From Arthrobacter rhizosphaerae (lineage in GTDB: Bacteria; Actinomycetota; Actinomycetes; Actinomycetales; Micrococcaceae): a stretch of 64,000 nt of DNA. The notes below the pieces were generated by a model. It did not search any database and was not told the origin of the DNA. It saw nothing but the letters and a program-made list of their open reading frames with translations. Where the stretch lies: NCBI RefSeq assembly GCF_023062595.1, contig NZ_JALLAN010000002.1, positions 124,001 through 188,000 on the forward strand, written 5' to 3'. The position numbers and the translations under genes were made by a program. Every line of letters starts with the position of its first letter. Positions within the stretch are counted from its first letter, which is position 1. Positions 47,828 through 57,207 of this stretch are shown piece by piece.

Positions 47828-50803
47828 TCAGACCCGGAGTTGAAGCCGGTCTTTGGCCTGGGTGGAGGAAGCCTTCGCGGCTTGCCCGCTCATGCTGGAG
47901 ACCGGCTTCACCCGTCGGAACGCGGCGAGAATGGCCCGCCCCACCACGGCGATTCCGACGATGGTGGTGATGGCACGCAGGGTGTCCCAGCCCGCCGTGG
48001 ACGTCACCAGCGAGTAGAGCAGGAAGCTGCTGAGGTTGGTGGCCAGCGGCGCGCCGGGTACGTAAGAGATGCCAGTGCCGGCGCCTACCGCGAAGGGCCA
48101 GAACCACAGATTGGTCAGCAGCCCGAATATGTAAGACGCCACCACGCCGTAGCCGCAAAGCATCCACAGTTCGGCTTTGCCGCGCACCCGGCGGGGGAGC
48201 AGTCCGGCCCCGGCGCCCACCCACGCACACGCGAAGATTTGGAACGGCGTCCAGGGCCCGATACCACTCCACAGGGCACTTGAGACGGCGATAGTGGCAG
48301 CACCAAGGAGTAGGCCGAAACGGGGCCCGAAGGCCCGGCCGGCCAGGATCAGCAGGATAAAGACTGCCTCTACGCCCCCGACGCCGGTACTCGCCACGCG
48401 TATTGCCGAGCCGACGGCGGCGAGGACGCCGAGTAACGCCACCGTGTGTGCAGAGCGGACTGAACCGTCAAGGGACACCACGATGGCAACGACGGCGAGT
48501 GGCGCGATAGACAACGCGGCGTACGGGAGCGCTGCGGCTGCATCCTCCGGGAGGGCAGCGGCGAGCAAAGGCCAGCAGAAAGTTGCGAGGGCCAGAAGGT
48601 TTGCAGCTGCGAGGACTGCAAGCTCGACGCCCCGGGGCATCCGGATGTGGCGCTGTCTTTCCGCGCCTGGAGAGTCTGTTACTTCTTTGAGGGCCCTTGG
48701 TGCTGCGATGCGCTGGACCGTGGCCGCATTGGCCGCGGCCGCTTCTTTCACAAGAGACGGCGCCGCCACGGATGAGGGCTCAACCGAGGGAGCAGGCGCG
48801 ACGCCGTCACGCATCAGGAGGATCCGGGCGCCGAGGCCTTCGGCAAAGTCGAGGTCGTGCGTGGCGATCAGTACGGCCGTACCGGCGTCCGCTGCCGCCC
48901 GTAACGCTCCCGAGACGGCTGCACGCGCCGCCGGATCGAGTCCGCGGGTGGGCTCATCAATCAGGAGTATCTGGGGATCGTCCATTGTCTGCAACGCGAT
49001 GGCAAGAATCCTGCGCTCGCCTGCAGAAAGGTCCCGGGGATGCTCGTGCCCAATGGGAATGCTGACGTCTCCCCGCAACCGGGCGAGGCGAGACGCCGCA
49101 GGCATTGGGGAAAGCCTGTCACTGCCCGGGCGATGCCCGTCTAAATGACCCCGGCCCCATTGCCGCACTGCTTGACGCCCGGCCTTACGCGCAGCCTTAC
49201 GCGCAGCCTGACGGATAGCCCGCGCCTGGCGCCGGTCAGCAGCCCGAAGCTCGCCTGCGACCGTATCCCGCGTGAAGAGGTCGTCCGAGGCATCCGGGAC
49301 AAGGGCGACGCGGCCGCCGTCGACTGTCCCGCCGTCGACCGTTCCTTCACCGCCCCTGCGCTTTCCGCCAGTGCCTTCACCAAGCGCGAGCGCCACCAGG
49401 AGGGACGACTTGCCGGCACCGTTCGGACCCACCAAGGCAACCACTTCACCGCGGTGCAGGGTCAGGGATGCACTGCTCACGAGCGGGTTGCCCTTGCGGT
49501 GAACCGCGAGGTTTGTCGCAGTCAGTACGGGCACGAGCTCAGCCGGCTGTGCCGGCGTCGGACCGGAATCGACAGGGTGCGAAGGTGCGGCTGGCGCAGC
49601 GCCGTGTACCAGAGCGCCGTCGTCAATGGTCCACCATGAGTCAGCAACGGGTACGAGCGGCTCCGCCCGGTGCTCCGCGACGATGACGCAGACACCGGCG
49701 TCGCGGGCGAGGGCGTCGAGTACAGAGATGACGTGGCGGCGTGCTGTGGTGTCAAGGTCGGCCAGGGGCTCATCAATCAGGAGCAGGGCTGGATGATCCA
49801 CCACTGCGGCGGCGATGGCTACGAGCGTTGCCTCACCGGCCGAGAGGGTGCTGACGTTCCGGTCCAGCAGCGCCGACACCCCGATACTCTCCGCGACTTC
49901 CAGCACCCGGGCCTTGGCAGTCCCGGATGCCATGCCGCGCAACTCAAGTGCAAGCGAGATTTCGTCCCGAACGCGGGTGCTGGCGAAGGCGGCGCGGGGA
50001 TTCTGCAGTACGACGCCGATGAGCCGGGCGGTATCGCGCGGCGGCGTGCTGGCACGGTCCGCTCCGGCGACGAGAACGGTGCCGGAAATTTCTCCGCCGT
50101 CAACGTGGGAGAGGAGGCCGGCGATACCTCGCAGGATGGTGGATTTGCCGGAGCCGGTCGGCCCGGTGATGACCGTAATGGACCCGCTCGACGGCGTGAA
50201 CCCTGCCACGCGTATCTGCGCGTCACCAATGCGGAAGAGTGCGTCCCGGATAAGGACCGGCGCTTCAATAGCTTGGGTGGGCTGGTGTGCTGCCCGGCTC
50301 CCGAAGCCGCGCAGTTCCAGGGCCGCGGCAACGCGGCTGGCGTGCTCAAGGGTGCGCTCGAGCACGGGAATAAGGGCGCGGGCCCCGAAGCGTTCGCCCC
50401 GCAGTCGAAAGGCCAGGCGTACGGAGCTCACGGCGTCGGCAAGTGCCGGAAGCGCCGCCCAGGCCACCACAAGCATCCGGGCAATGCCCTGCATGGGGCC
50501 ACGTCGGGCGAGGTGCACGAAGCCGCGGGCTATGTCCACCCACGCGTTGAGTATGCCGAAACCGAGGATTATTCCGGCAATCGGCAGGGCGGACAGGACC
50601 GCCGCCCACAGCCCGGGCCCCGTTACCGGGCCGAGGAGGACAACATGGGCGTACGGGGCAGGCAGCCGCACCGGCGGCAGGTCTAGCAGAACCGGTTCGC
50701 CGATGCCCGCCCCGTTGAAAAGGATGCGGTAGATGACCCGCGCCGCGATGAAGACGACGGCGAGAACCGCCGCTGCCCGTAACGGCGCGGGTCGAAAGGT
50801 CAT
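47828..50803 (-). CDS. Single-chain ECF transporter: T, A, A' and S modules fused
   Basis: A 991-residue protein that appears to hold an entire energy-coupling factor transporter. Residues 1-170 are an EcfT-like membrane protein ending with the coupling motif AAALELRGFG. About 185-410 is ATPase 1 (Walker A GPTGSGKST, signature LSAGEAT, Walker B LLLIDEPLADLD). About 425-690 is ATPase 2 (GPNGAGKSS, LSAGERR, LLIDEPTRGLD), with an Arg/Ala-rich insertion of about 50 residues after Walker A. About 765-970 is a six-helix S-like substrate-binding component. No separate copies of these modules lie nearby. The stop of the upstream lipoprotein gene overlaps its start by four bases. The substrate is probably a vitamin or metal; a cobalamin-like ligand is a guess from the DUF4430 neighbour. 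Confidence 0.85.
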   Translation of the reverse strand: MTFRPAPLRAAAVLAVVFIAARVIYRILFNGAGIGEPVLLDLPPVRLPAPYAHVVLLGPVTGPGLWAAVLSALPIAGIILGFGILNAWVDIARGFVHLARRGPMQGIARMLVVAWAALPALADAVSSVRLAFRLRGERFGARALIPVLERTLEHASRVAAALELRGFGSRAAHQPTQAIEAPVLIRDALFRIGDAQIRVAGFTPSSGSITVITGPTGSGKSTILRGIAGLLSHVDGGEISGTVLVAGADRASTPPRDTARLIGVVLQNPRAAFASTRVRDEISLALELRGMASGTAKARVLEVAESIGVSALLDRNVSTLSAGEATLVAIAAAVVDHPALLLIDEPLADLDTTARRHVISVLDALARDAGVCVIVAEHRAEPLVPVADSWWTIDDGALVHGAAPAAPSHPVDSGPTPAQPAELVPVLTATNLAVHRKGNPLVSSASLTLHRGEVVALVGPNGAGKSSLLVALALGEGTGGKRRGGEGTVDGGTVDGGRVALVPDASDDLFTRDTVAGELRAADRRQARAIRQAARKAARKAGRQAVRQWGRGHLDGHRPGSDRLSPMPAASRLARLRGDVSIPIGHEHPRDLSAGERRILAIALQTMDDPQILLIDEPTRGLDPAARAAVSGALRAAADAGTAVLIATHDLDFAEGLGARILLMRDGVAPAPSVEPSSVAAPSLVKEAAAANAATVQRIAAPRALKEVTDSPGAERQRHIRMPRGVELAVLAAANLLALATFCWPLLAAALPEDAAAALPYAALSIAPLAVVAIVVSLDGSVRSAHTVALLGVLAAVGSAIRVASTGVGGVEAVFILLILAGRAFGPRFGLLLGAATIAVSSALWSGIGPWTPFQIFACAWVGAGAGLLPRRVRGKAELWMLCGYGVVASYIFGLLTNLWFWPFAVGAGTGISYVPGAPLATNLSSFLLYSLVTSTAGWDTLRAITTIVGIAVVGRAILAAFRRVKPVSSMSGQAAKASSTQAKDRLQLRV

Positions 50804-51354
50804 GCCGAGGGAGTGGCCGGTGCGCCGTCGACCGTGAACAGCAGTTCCAGGCTCTCGCCTGGGCTCACCTTCAAGGTGGTGAGACCTTCCTGGGCGTAGG
50901 CCCAGTCACCGGTGGCCGGCTTAACCCAGAGAGCCCAGTAGGCAAAAGCGGCGGGCATCTTGCCGCATTCTTCCTTGTACGTGCCGCCCTTGTGGACGAT
51001 GTCGAAGTCTTTGGCGGGCACACCGTTCACGCGGCACACCAGTTCCTTGGGATATTCGGTGGTGCCCTCGGTTTTCACCTTGGCCTCGTCGAGCACCTTG
51101 GAGGCGGGAGTCGGAGCGTCCACGGGCACGCAAACCGACTTATCGGCGGCGGCTTGCTTCAGGGCGCCGGAGTCGACGATGACCTTCACTCCGGTGCAGG
51201 GCCCGGCGGCGGCGCTGGTGGCCGTTGCCGGGGAAGCCGGTGCAGGGGTAGTTGGTTGGGAGGCGGCCGGTGCTGAACAGGCGGCGAGAGAAAGCAGGAG
51301 ACCTGCGGCGGCGAGGGAGCTCGCGGCGGCGGTACGAATGTTAGTGAAAGACAC
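50800..51354 (-). CDS. DUF4430-like lipoprotein
   Basis: A 184-residue secreted lipoprotein with lipobox LAAC (Cys near residue 26), an Ala/Pro/Thr-rich linker, then a domain from about 75 to 180. It contains CRVNGVPAKDF and YWALWVKPATGDW and ends with VSPGESLELLF, the pattern of DUF4430 / intrinsic-factor-like domains. These often accompany ECF transporters and cobalamin uptake. The four-base overlap with the ECF gene supports joint action; it could present the ligand to the S module. This role is inferred. Confidence 0.75.
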   Translation of the reverse strand: MSFTNIRTAAASSLAAAGLLLSLAACSAPAASQPTTPAPASPATATSAAAGPCTGVKVIVDSGALKQAAADKSVCVPVDAPTPASKVLDEAKVKTEGTTEYPKELVCRVNGVPAKDFDIVHKGGTYKEECGKMPAAFAYWALWVKPATGDWAYAQEGLTTLKVSPGESLELLFTVDGAPATPSA

Positions 51355-51462
51355 CTGTTAAGGGTAGGGCTTTGCCTGTCAGGATCCGGATGCGGTCGCG
51401 TTGTGTGACGTTTGGTCACTAACAACGGAGGTAGTGCGGCCATTCGGCCACCCCGCTGGTGG

Positions 51463-52155
51463 CTACCGCTGGGAACGGTGGCTTGTCAGCGGATGTTGCA
51501 GGGCTGTCTCACGGAGAAGCTGCAGACGCAGGGCACGCGCAGTTTCCATGTGCTTCCTGGCAATTTTCCCGGCGGCGTCGCTGTCCTGCTGCTCGATTGC
51601 GTGTATCAGGGATTCGTGCTCGTCCAGGGACTCGGACCAGCGGTTCCCTGTGGAGAGGGTGGACCGGGGTGCGTGGATCAGGTGCGTCGACAACCGGTCC
51701 AACAGGTCCGAGAGGACGGGATTGTGCGCGCAATTCCAGATCGCGGCGTGGAACTCCAGGTTGGTGGTGATCCTGGTATGGTCATCCGGATCCTCGAGCC
51801 CCCGGTCCCGCTGAAGCAGGGCCTCAAGCCTCATGAGGTCCGGGAACTGCCTTGACCGTGCAGCCTGACGCGCGGCCTCTTCTTCAAGGAGGATGCGCAT
51901 GTCGTAAATTTGGATGACCTGCTGCGGGTCCACCTGGGGCACTTGCAGGCCTCTGTCGACGCGCTCAAGGAGACGTTCCTGCTGGAGGCGGGACAGCGCC
52001 TCCCGGACCGGTGTCCGGGAGACGCCAAAGCGTTCGGCAAGTGATATTTCACGAATGGCTGTGCCGGGCTGATGAACTCCGGACAGGATCTCGCCCCGCA
52101 ATGTCAGGAAGATGCTCTCGCCATCCGCTCGTGGGGTTGATGCTGTATCCGTCAC
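51463..52155 (-). CDS. GntR family regulator (FCD/FadR subfamily)
   Basis: A 230-residue regulator. The winged helix is at about residues 15-75 (LRGEILSGVHQPGTAIREISL, then RFGVSRTPVREALSRL). The FCD effector domain follows, with metal-binding histidines in NLEFHAAIW and RKHMETAR. GTG 52155 follows AAGGAC and starts at the normal point for the family. It lies 72 bases after the FAD dehydrogenase gene on the same strand. It probably represses the tricarboxylate locus until a tricarboxylate binds. Confidence 0.9.
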   Translation of the reverse strand: MTDTASTPRADGESIFLTLRGEILSGVHQPGTAIREISLAERFGVSRTPVREALSRLQQERLLERVDRGLQVPQVDPQQVIQIYDMRILLEEEAARQAARSRQFPDLMRLEALLQRDRGLEDPDDHTRITTNLEFHAAIWNCAHNPVLSDLLDRLSTHLIHAPRSTLSTGNRWSESLDEHESLIHAIEQQDSDAAGKIARKHMETARALRLQLLRETALQHPLTSHRSQR

Positions 52156-52227
52156 TTGACTGGTCCTTGAAGAATATGGGCTGGGTTTCGTACTCGCAGC
52201 GCAGAGGCGGCGGGCTCGAAGCAAACT

Positions 52228-53721
52228 TTACGCCAGGGTTCCCGCCCGTCGGCCAAAAACACATCCGGCAGCAAGCCCGCTGCCTCCCGGATAGTTGGCG
52301 CTGAACAGGCCGCCGAGCATTTCGCCGGCCACATAGAGGCCTTGGATGTGCTTTCCTTCGCCGTCGAGTACCCTGCCGTGGGTATCTGATTTGATGCCGC
52401 CGAACGTGAAGGTGATCCCGCACGTGACACCGTAGGCGTAGAAGGGCCCGGTCTCGATGGGCGCTGCCCAGTTGCTCTTGACCGGCTCCGTGGCGGCGGA
52501 GCGTCCGTCTTTGACGTTGGGATCGAAAGCGATGCTTCGGTCGATTGAGTTGTTGAAATCGCTGACAGTCTTTGACAGCTTCTCGGGGTCTATGCCGATC
52601 TTGCTGGCCAGTTCTTCAAGAGTGTCTGCCATTTCCACGGATATGCCTGGCATGTCGTATTCTTCGGTGCGCAGCATAGGGCGCAGGGTGGCGTCAAAAA
52701 TCTGGTACGCCACTGATCCAGGCTGCTTCAGGATCTCCTTGCCGTACTTCGCGTAGGTGTAGTTCCGGAAGTCTGCCCCTTCATCCAGGAACCGCTCACC
52801 ATTGGTATTGACGATGATTCCGAATGGGTAACTCTGGCGGGTCAATCGATTGGTGAGTTCACGGTTGCTCTCGTTAGTGGCGGTGAAGGCATCCCACTGG
52901 ACACTGTGGCACGTTCCCCAGTCACCTCCCCGTGTTGCCCCGATCTCAAGGGCAGCGGCGATCATGTCGCCGGTGTTGTTCGGCGTTCCCCTGACTTTGG
53001 CGTTTTCCCAGCCTTCGCCCAGGTACTCCCTGCGCAGCTGAGGATCGGCTTCGAAACCGCCTGCGGTGAGGATGACGGATTCGGCACGCAATGACATTTC
53101 ACCCAAGGGTGAGCCCGTGACGACTCCAACGACTCGGCCGTCCTCGACGATGAGGCTTTTTGCCGCGTGGCTGTACCGGACGTCGATGCCGAGTTCTGCG
53201 GCTACCCGGGTGTGGTCCTCTATCAGTCCTTCGCCTCCGCCAACGTTTCCGACGTGAAGTCCGCCCCAGAACAGGTACGAACCATCAGGGCGTTCAAAGG
53301 CCTGGCGTTCATACATCAGGCGGTACTTCAGGCCCAGGTTCTTGAGCCAGCGCAGCGTGGGCTGGGATTCCTCAACCAGCACTTTCGTCAGCTCCGGGTC
53401 GTTCCGGCCTTCCGTGACCTTTGCGAGGTCGGCGGCGTATTCATCGGCTGAGTAGGGCGGAACCTCGGTACGGCTGTGCCGCTCGTCTGGTTCCACCCAA
53501 TCCAGCAGATCATCGAGCCCATTGTGGGCAATGCGCGTGGCGCCGGCGGTGTAGAAGCTGTTGCCGCCCGCCAAGTCTTCGCTGCCCTTTTCAAGCAGCA
53601 CCACTTTCCGCCCCCGGACGGCCGCTGCATGGGCTGCAGTGAAACCCGCATTGCCGCCGCCAACCACAACTACGTCAACAGCCTCCATGTCTTGGGGCGC
53701 CGAGCCATTTCCGATAGACAT
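52228..53721 (-). CDS. tcuA: FAD-dependent tricarballylate dehydrogenase-like protein
   Basis: A 497-residue flavoprotein of the FAD-binding-2 (fumarate reductase-like) family. The dinucleotide motif is in DVVVVGGGNAGFTAAHAAAV, and AGGNSFYTAGATR is the second FAD contact. The C-terminal VAGEMLGGLFSANYPGGSG matches the tricarballylate dehydrogenase subgroup. ATG 53721 follows AAAGGACAAAGG. It is divergent from the TctCBA genes. In Salmonella, TcuA oxidises tricarballylate to cis-aconitate and needs TcuB to recycle the flavin; no tcuB is seen here. Confidence 0.82.
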   Translation of the reverse strand: MSIGNGSAPQDMEAVDVVVVGGGNAGFTAAHAAAVRGRKVVLLEKGSEDLAGGNSFYTAGATRIAHNGLDDLLDWVEPDERHSRTEVPPYSADEYAADLAKVTEGRNDPELTKVLVEESQPTLRWLKNLGLKYRLMYERQAFERPDGSYLFWGGLHVGNVGGGEGLIEDHTRVAAELGIDVRYSHAAKSLIVEDGRVVGVVTGSPLGEMSLRAESVILTAGGFEADPQLRREYLGEGWENAKVRGTPNNTGDMIAAALEIGATRGGDWGTCHSVQWDAFTATNESNRELTNRLTRQSYPFGIIVNTNGERFLDEGADFRNYTYAKYGKEILKQPGSVAYQIFDATLRPMLRTEEYDMPGISVEMADTLEELASKIGIDPEKLSKTVSDFNNSIDRSIAFDPNVKDGRSAATEPVKSNWAAPIETGPFYAYGVTCGITFTFGGIKSDTHGRVLDGEGKHIQGLYVAGEMLGGLFSANYPGGSGLAAGCVFGRRAGTLA

Positions 53722-53739
53722 CCTTTGTCCTTTCGTTGA

Positions 53740-53763
53740 TGTTGTATCCAACTGTATACAACA
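53740..53763. promoter_or_regulatory. Palindromic operator between tcuA and tctC
   Basis: TGTTGTAT-n8-ATACAACA is a perfect inverted repeat in the divergent promoter region, and the right half includes GTATAC, typical of FCD-type GntR sites. A related half site TGTGTACAAC lies at 53841-53850, so two sites may serve the two directions. Confidence 0.65.
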
Positions 53764-53951
53764 ATATTCGCTCCCACAACCCTTTAATTCCGGGAGGGAA
53801 CTTGCCAGTGAGGATGATCACAGGTATAAATATATTTCACTGTGTACAACGGTATCCAGATGGATGTCGAAATATCTGCAGTGTGGCTGGGGCTCCGGCC
53901 CGGCACAGTAACCTTCGCACCGCCCAACAATGTCGTTACGGAACGAGAACC

Positions 53952-54932
53952 ATGAAAAACCCCTTACGCAATGCCGTGTTCGGCCTGGTCGTGGCCGTTG
54001 TTGCCGCGCTTGCGTTCCTCAATGCCGGCACCGCCGGCGGAACGAGCACCGCCAGGAACAAACTGACGCTGATCGCCCCGGCCGCCCCGGGCGGCGGGTG
54101 GGACGGATTTGCCCGGGAAGGGCAACAGGCGCTCAAGAGCGACGGCGTCGTTAACAACCCGCAGGTCGTCAACGTGCCCGGAGCCGGCGGAACCATCGGA
54201 CTGAGCCAATTCGTCCAGACGCCAGGACGGGAAGACGCCCTTCTGGTTACCGGGGGCGTGATGGTGGGAGCCATCGAGCTTGGGGATAACCCCGAGTCCA
54301 TGACCGACGTTGTTCCCATCGCCAGGATGGCGGACGACTACGCGGCACTGGTGGTTCCTGCGGACTCCAAGTTCACAACGCTCGACGACTTCCTGGAAGC
54401 CTGGAAAAAAGACCCCGGGGGAACCTCGATTGGGGGCGGTTCCCTTGGCTCCATCGACCATCTGCTCAGCGCGATGGTGGCAAAGACCGTCGGGATCGAT
54501 CCGAAAGACGTCAACTACATCGCCTACTCCGGAGGCGGCGAGGCGCTGACCTCCCTGCTGTCCCACACCACCGCTGCCGGGATGTCCGGCTACAACGAGG
54601 TCAGGGACCAGATTGAAGCCGGAACCCTGCGTGCCCTGGCCATATCGTCGGACGAACGGCTGGAAGGCGTGGACGTTCCCACCTTCAAGGAACAGGGCGT
54701 GGACGCAGCCATGTCGAACTGGCGGGGGTTCGTGGCGGCGCCCGGCACCAGTGAGGACGCGAAAGCGGAATTCATTGAGATCATCACCGAGATGCGCGGC
54801 AGCGCCCACTGGCAGAACGCCCTCAAGCGCAACAGCTGGACGGACACGTTCTCCACCGGTGAAGAATTCGAGCAGTTCATCACCCAGGAAGTTGCAACGG
54901 CCCAAGAAATCGTAAAGGACCTCGGCCTATGA
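53952..54932 (+). CDS. tctC: Tripartite tricarboxylate transporter substrate-binding protein TctC
   Basis: A 326-residue periplasmic-type binding protein. An N-terminal hydrophobic segment (about residues 7-27) serves as signal or anchor; there is no lipobox. The mature part has the family motifs LIAPAAPGGGWDGFAR and VPGAGGTIGLSQF, and a loop with GGGSLGSIDHL. ATG 53952 is preferred to upstream in-frame starts that lack a signal. It overlaps tctB by four bases. It captures citrate-like tricarboxylates for TctAB; tricarballylate is the likely ligand from the neighbouring dehydrogenase. Confidence 0.92.
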   Translation: MKNPLRNAVFGLVVAVVAALAFLNAGTAGGTSTARNKLTLIAPAAPGGGWDGFAREGQQALKSDGVVNNPQVVNVPGAGGTIGLSQFVQTPGREDALLVTGGVMVGAIELGDNPESMTDVVPIARMADDYAALVVPADSKFTTLDDFLEAWKKDPGGTSIGGGSLGSIDHLLSAMVAKTVGIDPKDVNYIAYSGGGEALTSLLSHTTAAGMSGYNEVRDQIEAGTLRALAISSDERLEGVDVPTFKEQGVDAAMSNWRGFVAAPGTSEDAKAEFIEIITEMRGSAHWQNALKRNSWTDTFSTGEEFEQFITQEVATAQEIVKDLGL

Positions 54933-55576
54933 GTATCACCCAGCACCAATCAGAAGCGGGATCGTCCGTAGAGCCACAGGGCAAAGCAATGTCCCGCTTT
55001 GGAACAGGCCGCAGCGAGTTTGTTGTTGTTGCCGTGCTCTACGCAGTCGCCATCTTCCTCACCATCGGAACGGCGACGATGAACGTGCAGGGCAAGTCGG
55101 CCCCCGGGCCCCAGTTCTTCCCCGTTCTGGTCTGCATAGTCCTGTACCTGGCCGCCACGCTGCTGGCCATCCACATCCTTCGCACGCCGAACGTCCCGGA
55201 CAACAGCATCCACCCAGGGCACGGCCAGTTCTCGGCTGACATGTTGCACGACCTCGGCCACCTCGGGAAGGAAGAAGACGCGGCGTACGAAGACGCGCCA
55301 TCCCAAACTCCGGGCAAAACGTGGAAGACCTATTCCGATTGGCGCACTGTTGGCCTGCTTGTAGGCGGCGTCGTGGCCTTTGTCCTGCTGCTGGAACCGC
55401 TGGGCTGGATCATCAGCGCAGCAGCGCTCTTCTGGCTCGTCGCCTACGCCCTTGGCAGCCGCCGCCCGATCTTCGACATCGGTGTGGGCCTGCTCTTTTC
55501 CTCAATCATTCAACTGGCCTTCGGCGCCGCACTGGGCCTGAGCCTGCCCTCCGGCCTCGTAGGAGGGATCCTCTAA
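54929..55576 (+). CDS. tctB: Tripartite tricarboxylate transporter small membrane subunit TctB
   Basis: A 215-residue membrane protein with four predicted helices (about residues 28-48, 64-84, 135-155, 180-212). An acidic cytoplasmic loop of about 45 residues (KEEDAAYEDAPS) sits between helices 2 and 3. It starts within the tctC stop (ATGA) and ends within the tctA start (TAATG), the tightest coupling of the three genes. This is the usual TctB arrangement. Confidence 0.92.
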   Translation: MSITQHQSEAGSSVEPQGKAMSRFGTGRSEFVVVAVLYAVAIFLTIGTATMNVQGKSAPGPQFFPVLVCIVLYLAATLLAIHILRTPNVPDNSIHPGHGQFSADMLHDLGHLGKEEDAAYEDAPSQTPGKTWKTYSDWRTVGLLVGGVVAFVLLLEPLGWIISAAALFWLVAYALGSRRPIFDIGVGLLFSSIIQLAFGAALGLSLPSGLVGGIL

Positions 55577-57084
55577 TGGAACAACTCGAACTCCTTATGG
55601 GCGGCTTCGCCAGTGCCCTGACGCCCATCAACCTCCTCTGGGTCCTGATCGGCGCCCTCCTGGGGACCGCCGTCGGCGTCGTCCCGGGACTTGGCTCCGC
55701 CATGGCGGTGGCGCTGCTGCTGCCCGTGACTTTCTCTCTGGAACCGACGGCGGCCTTCATCATGTTCGCCGGCGTCTACTTCGGCGGGCTCTTCGGCGAC
55801 TCCACCTCCGGAATCCTGCTCAACACCCCAGGCCACTCTTCGGCCATCGCGTCCACGTTCGAGGGGCACCGCATGGCCAAAAGCGGCCAGGCCGCCAAGG
55901 CTCTGGCGACTTGCGCGATCGGCGCGTTCATCGGCGGGCTGATAGCGACAACCCTCGTGGTGTTCTTCGCGCCCACCCTGGTCAAGATGGCCACTGTCTT
56001 CGGCCCGGCCGAGTACTTCGCCCTGGCAGTCTTCGCCTTCCTGGCCATTTCCGCCGTCGTGTCCGAATCCGTGATCCGTGGCGTCGCAGCCCTCGGAATC
56101 GGCCTCGCCCTGGCCCTCGTGGGCATTGACGGACCCAGCGGTACAGCACGTTTCACCTTGGGTACACCCCAGCTCTTCGACGGGATTTCAGTCATCGTCA
56201 TCACGGTTGGACTCCTGGCCCTCGGCGAGGTCTTCCACATCGCCTCGCGCATCCACCGCGACCCGGCAGCCACCCGCATTCACACCAAGGGCCGCGCCCG
56301 ATTAGGCCTGGCCGATTTCAGGACGGCCCTGCCCGCATGGCTGCGCGGCACCGCGTTCGGCGTCCCGTTTGGGCTGATCCCTGCCGGCGGCGCCGAAGTC
56401 CCCACCTTCCTGGCCTATGGCACAGAAAAGCAGTTGGCCAAGCGCAGGAACGATCCGGAGTTCGGCACCACCGGCTCCATCCGCGGCCTTGCCGCACCGG
56501 AAGCGGCCGCGAACGCCACCGCCGGCACCGCGATGGGTGCACTGCTCGCATTGGGACTGCCGGTCTCGGCAACTGCCGCGATCATGCTCGCCGCGTTCCA
56601 GCAGTATGGAATGCAGCCCGGACCCCTGCTCTTCCAACGGAGCGGTGACCTGGTTTGGGCTCTGTTGGCTTCGTTGTTTATCGGCCTGGTCATCCTGGTG
56701 ATGATCAACATCCCGTTCGCTTCAGTCTGGGCCAAGCTGTTGAGCATCCCCAAGCACTACCTTTACGCCGGCATCACCGTCTTCTCCATGCTCGGCGTCT
56801 ACGCAGTCAGTTCAGCAATCCTCGACCTCTGGCTGCTCATCGCCATCGGCCTTATAGGATTCCTGATGCGCCGCTACAACATCCCTCTGGCGCCGGTCCT
56901 GATCGCGGTGATTCTCGGGCCCATGGCAGAAACCGAACTGCGCCGTGCCTTAGCCGTTTCCGAAGGTGATCTGGGCATCCTGGTGGACAGCCCCATCACC
57001 ATCACTCTGTACCTGGTCCTGGCCGCGGCCCTTGCCCTCAGCGCCGTCCAGCACCTGCGGCACCGGGCCAACCGCAAGGCCTGA
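55576..57084 (+). CDS. tctA: Tripartite tricarboxylate transporter large membrane subunit TctA
   Basis: A 502-residue integral membrane protein with about eleven helices. The family signatures GTAVGVVPGLGSAMAVAL (about residue 31-48) and FGGLFGDSTSGILLNTPGH (about 75) are both present, as is the repeat-like GLIPAGGAEVPTFLAYG. ATG 55576 has AGGAGGG nine bases upstream and overlaps the tctB stop. It forms the sodium- or proton-driven channel of the transporter. A perfect hairpin follows. Confidence 0.94.
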   Translation: MEQLELLMGGFASALTPINLLWVLIGALLGTAVGVVPGLGSAMAVALLLPVTFSLEPTAAFIMFAGVYFGGLFGDSTSGILLNTPGHSSAIASTFEGHRMAKSGQAAKALATCAIGAFIGGLIATTLVVFFAPTLVKMATVFGPAEYFALAVFAFLAISAVVSESVIRGVAALGIGLALALVGIDGPSGTARFTLGTPQLFDGISVIVITVGLLALGEVFHIASRIHRDPAATRIHTKGRARLGLADFRTALPAWLRGTAFGVPFGLIPAGGAEVPTFLAYGTEKQLAKRRNDPEFGTTGSIRGLAAPEAAANATAGTAMGALLALGLPVSATAAIMLAAFQQYGMQPGPLLFQRSGDLVWALLASLFIGLVILVMINIPFASVWAKLLSIPKHYLYAGITVFSMLGVYAVSSAILDLWLLIAIGLIGFLMRRYNIPLAPVLIAVILGPMAETELRRALAVSEGDLGILVDSPITITLYLVLAAALALSAVQHLRHRANRKA

Positions 57085-57102
57085 TTCCCCAAACAAAAAG
57101 CA

Positions 57103-57140
57103 AAGCGGACGACGGCGGGAGGTCCCGCCGTCGTCCGCTT
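57103..57140. terminator. Perfect hairpin, bidirectional terminator between tctA and the PLD gene
   Basis: Arms of 18 bases (57103-57120 and 57123-57140, core GACGACGGCGGGA) are complementary without mismatch. They carry AA on one side and TT on the other. The convergent position fits a two-way terminator. Related hairpins lie at 59815, 62085 and 62964. Confidence 0.8.
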
Positions 57141-57207
57141 CCATTTGGTGGCTGGGCAGGTTGGTATGTCAGCCTCACCGCCTCCCTCGCGTTGGCTTTG
57201 CCCCTGC

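Noticed and set aside
51355..51462. Cobalamin riboswitch upstream of the DUF4430/ECF operon
   Set aside because: The 108-base gap is too short for a full cobalamin riboswitch together with a promoter, and no B12 box is seen.
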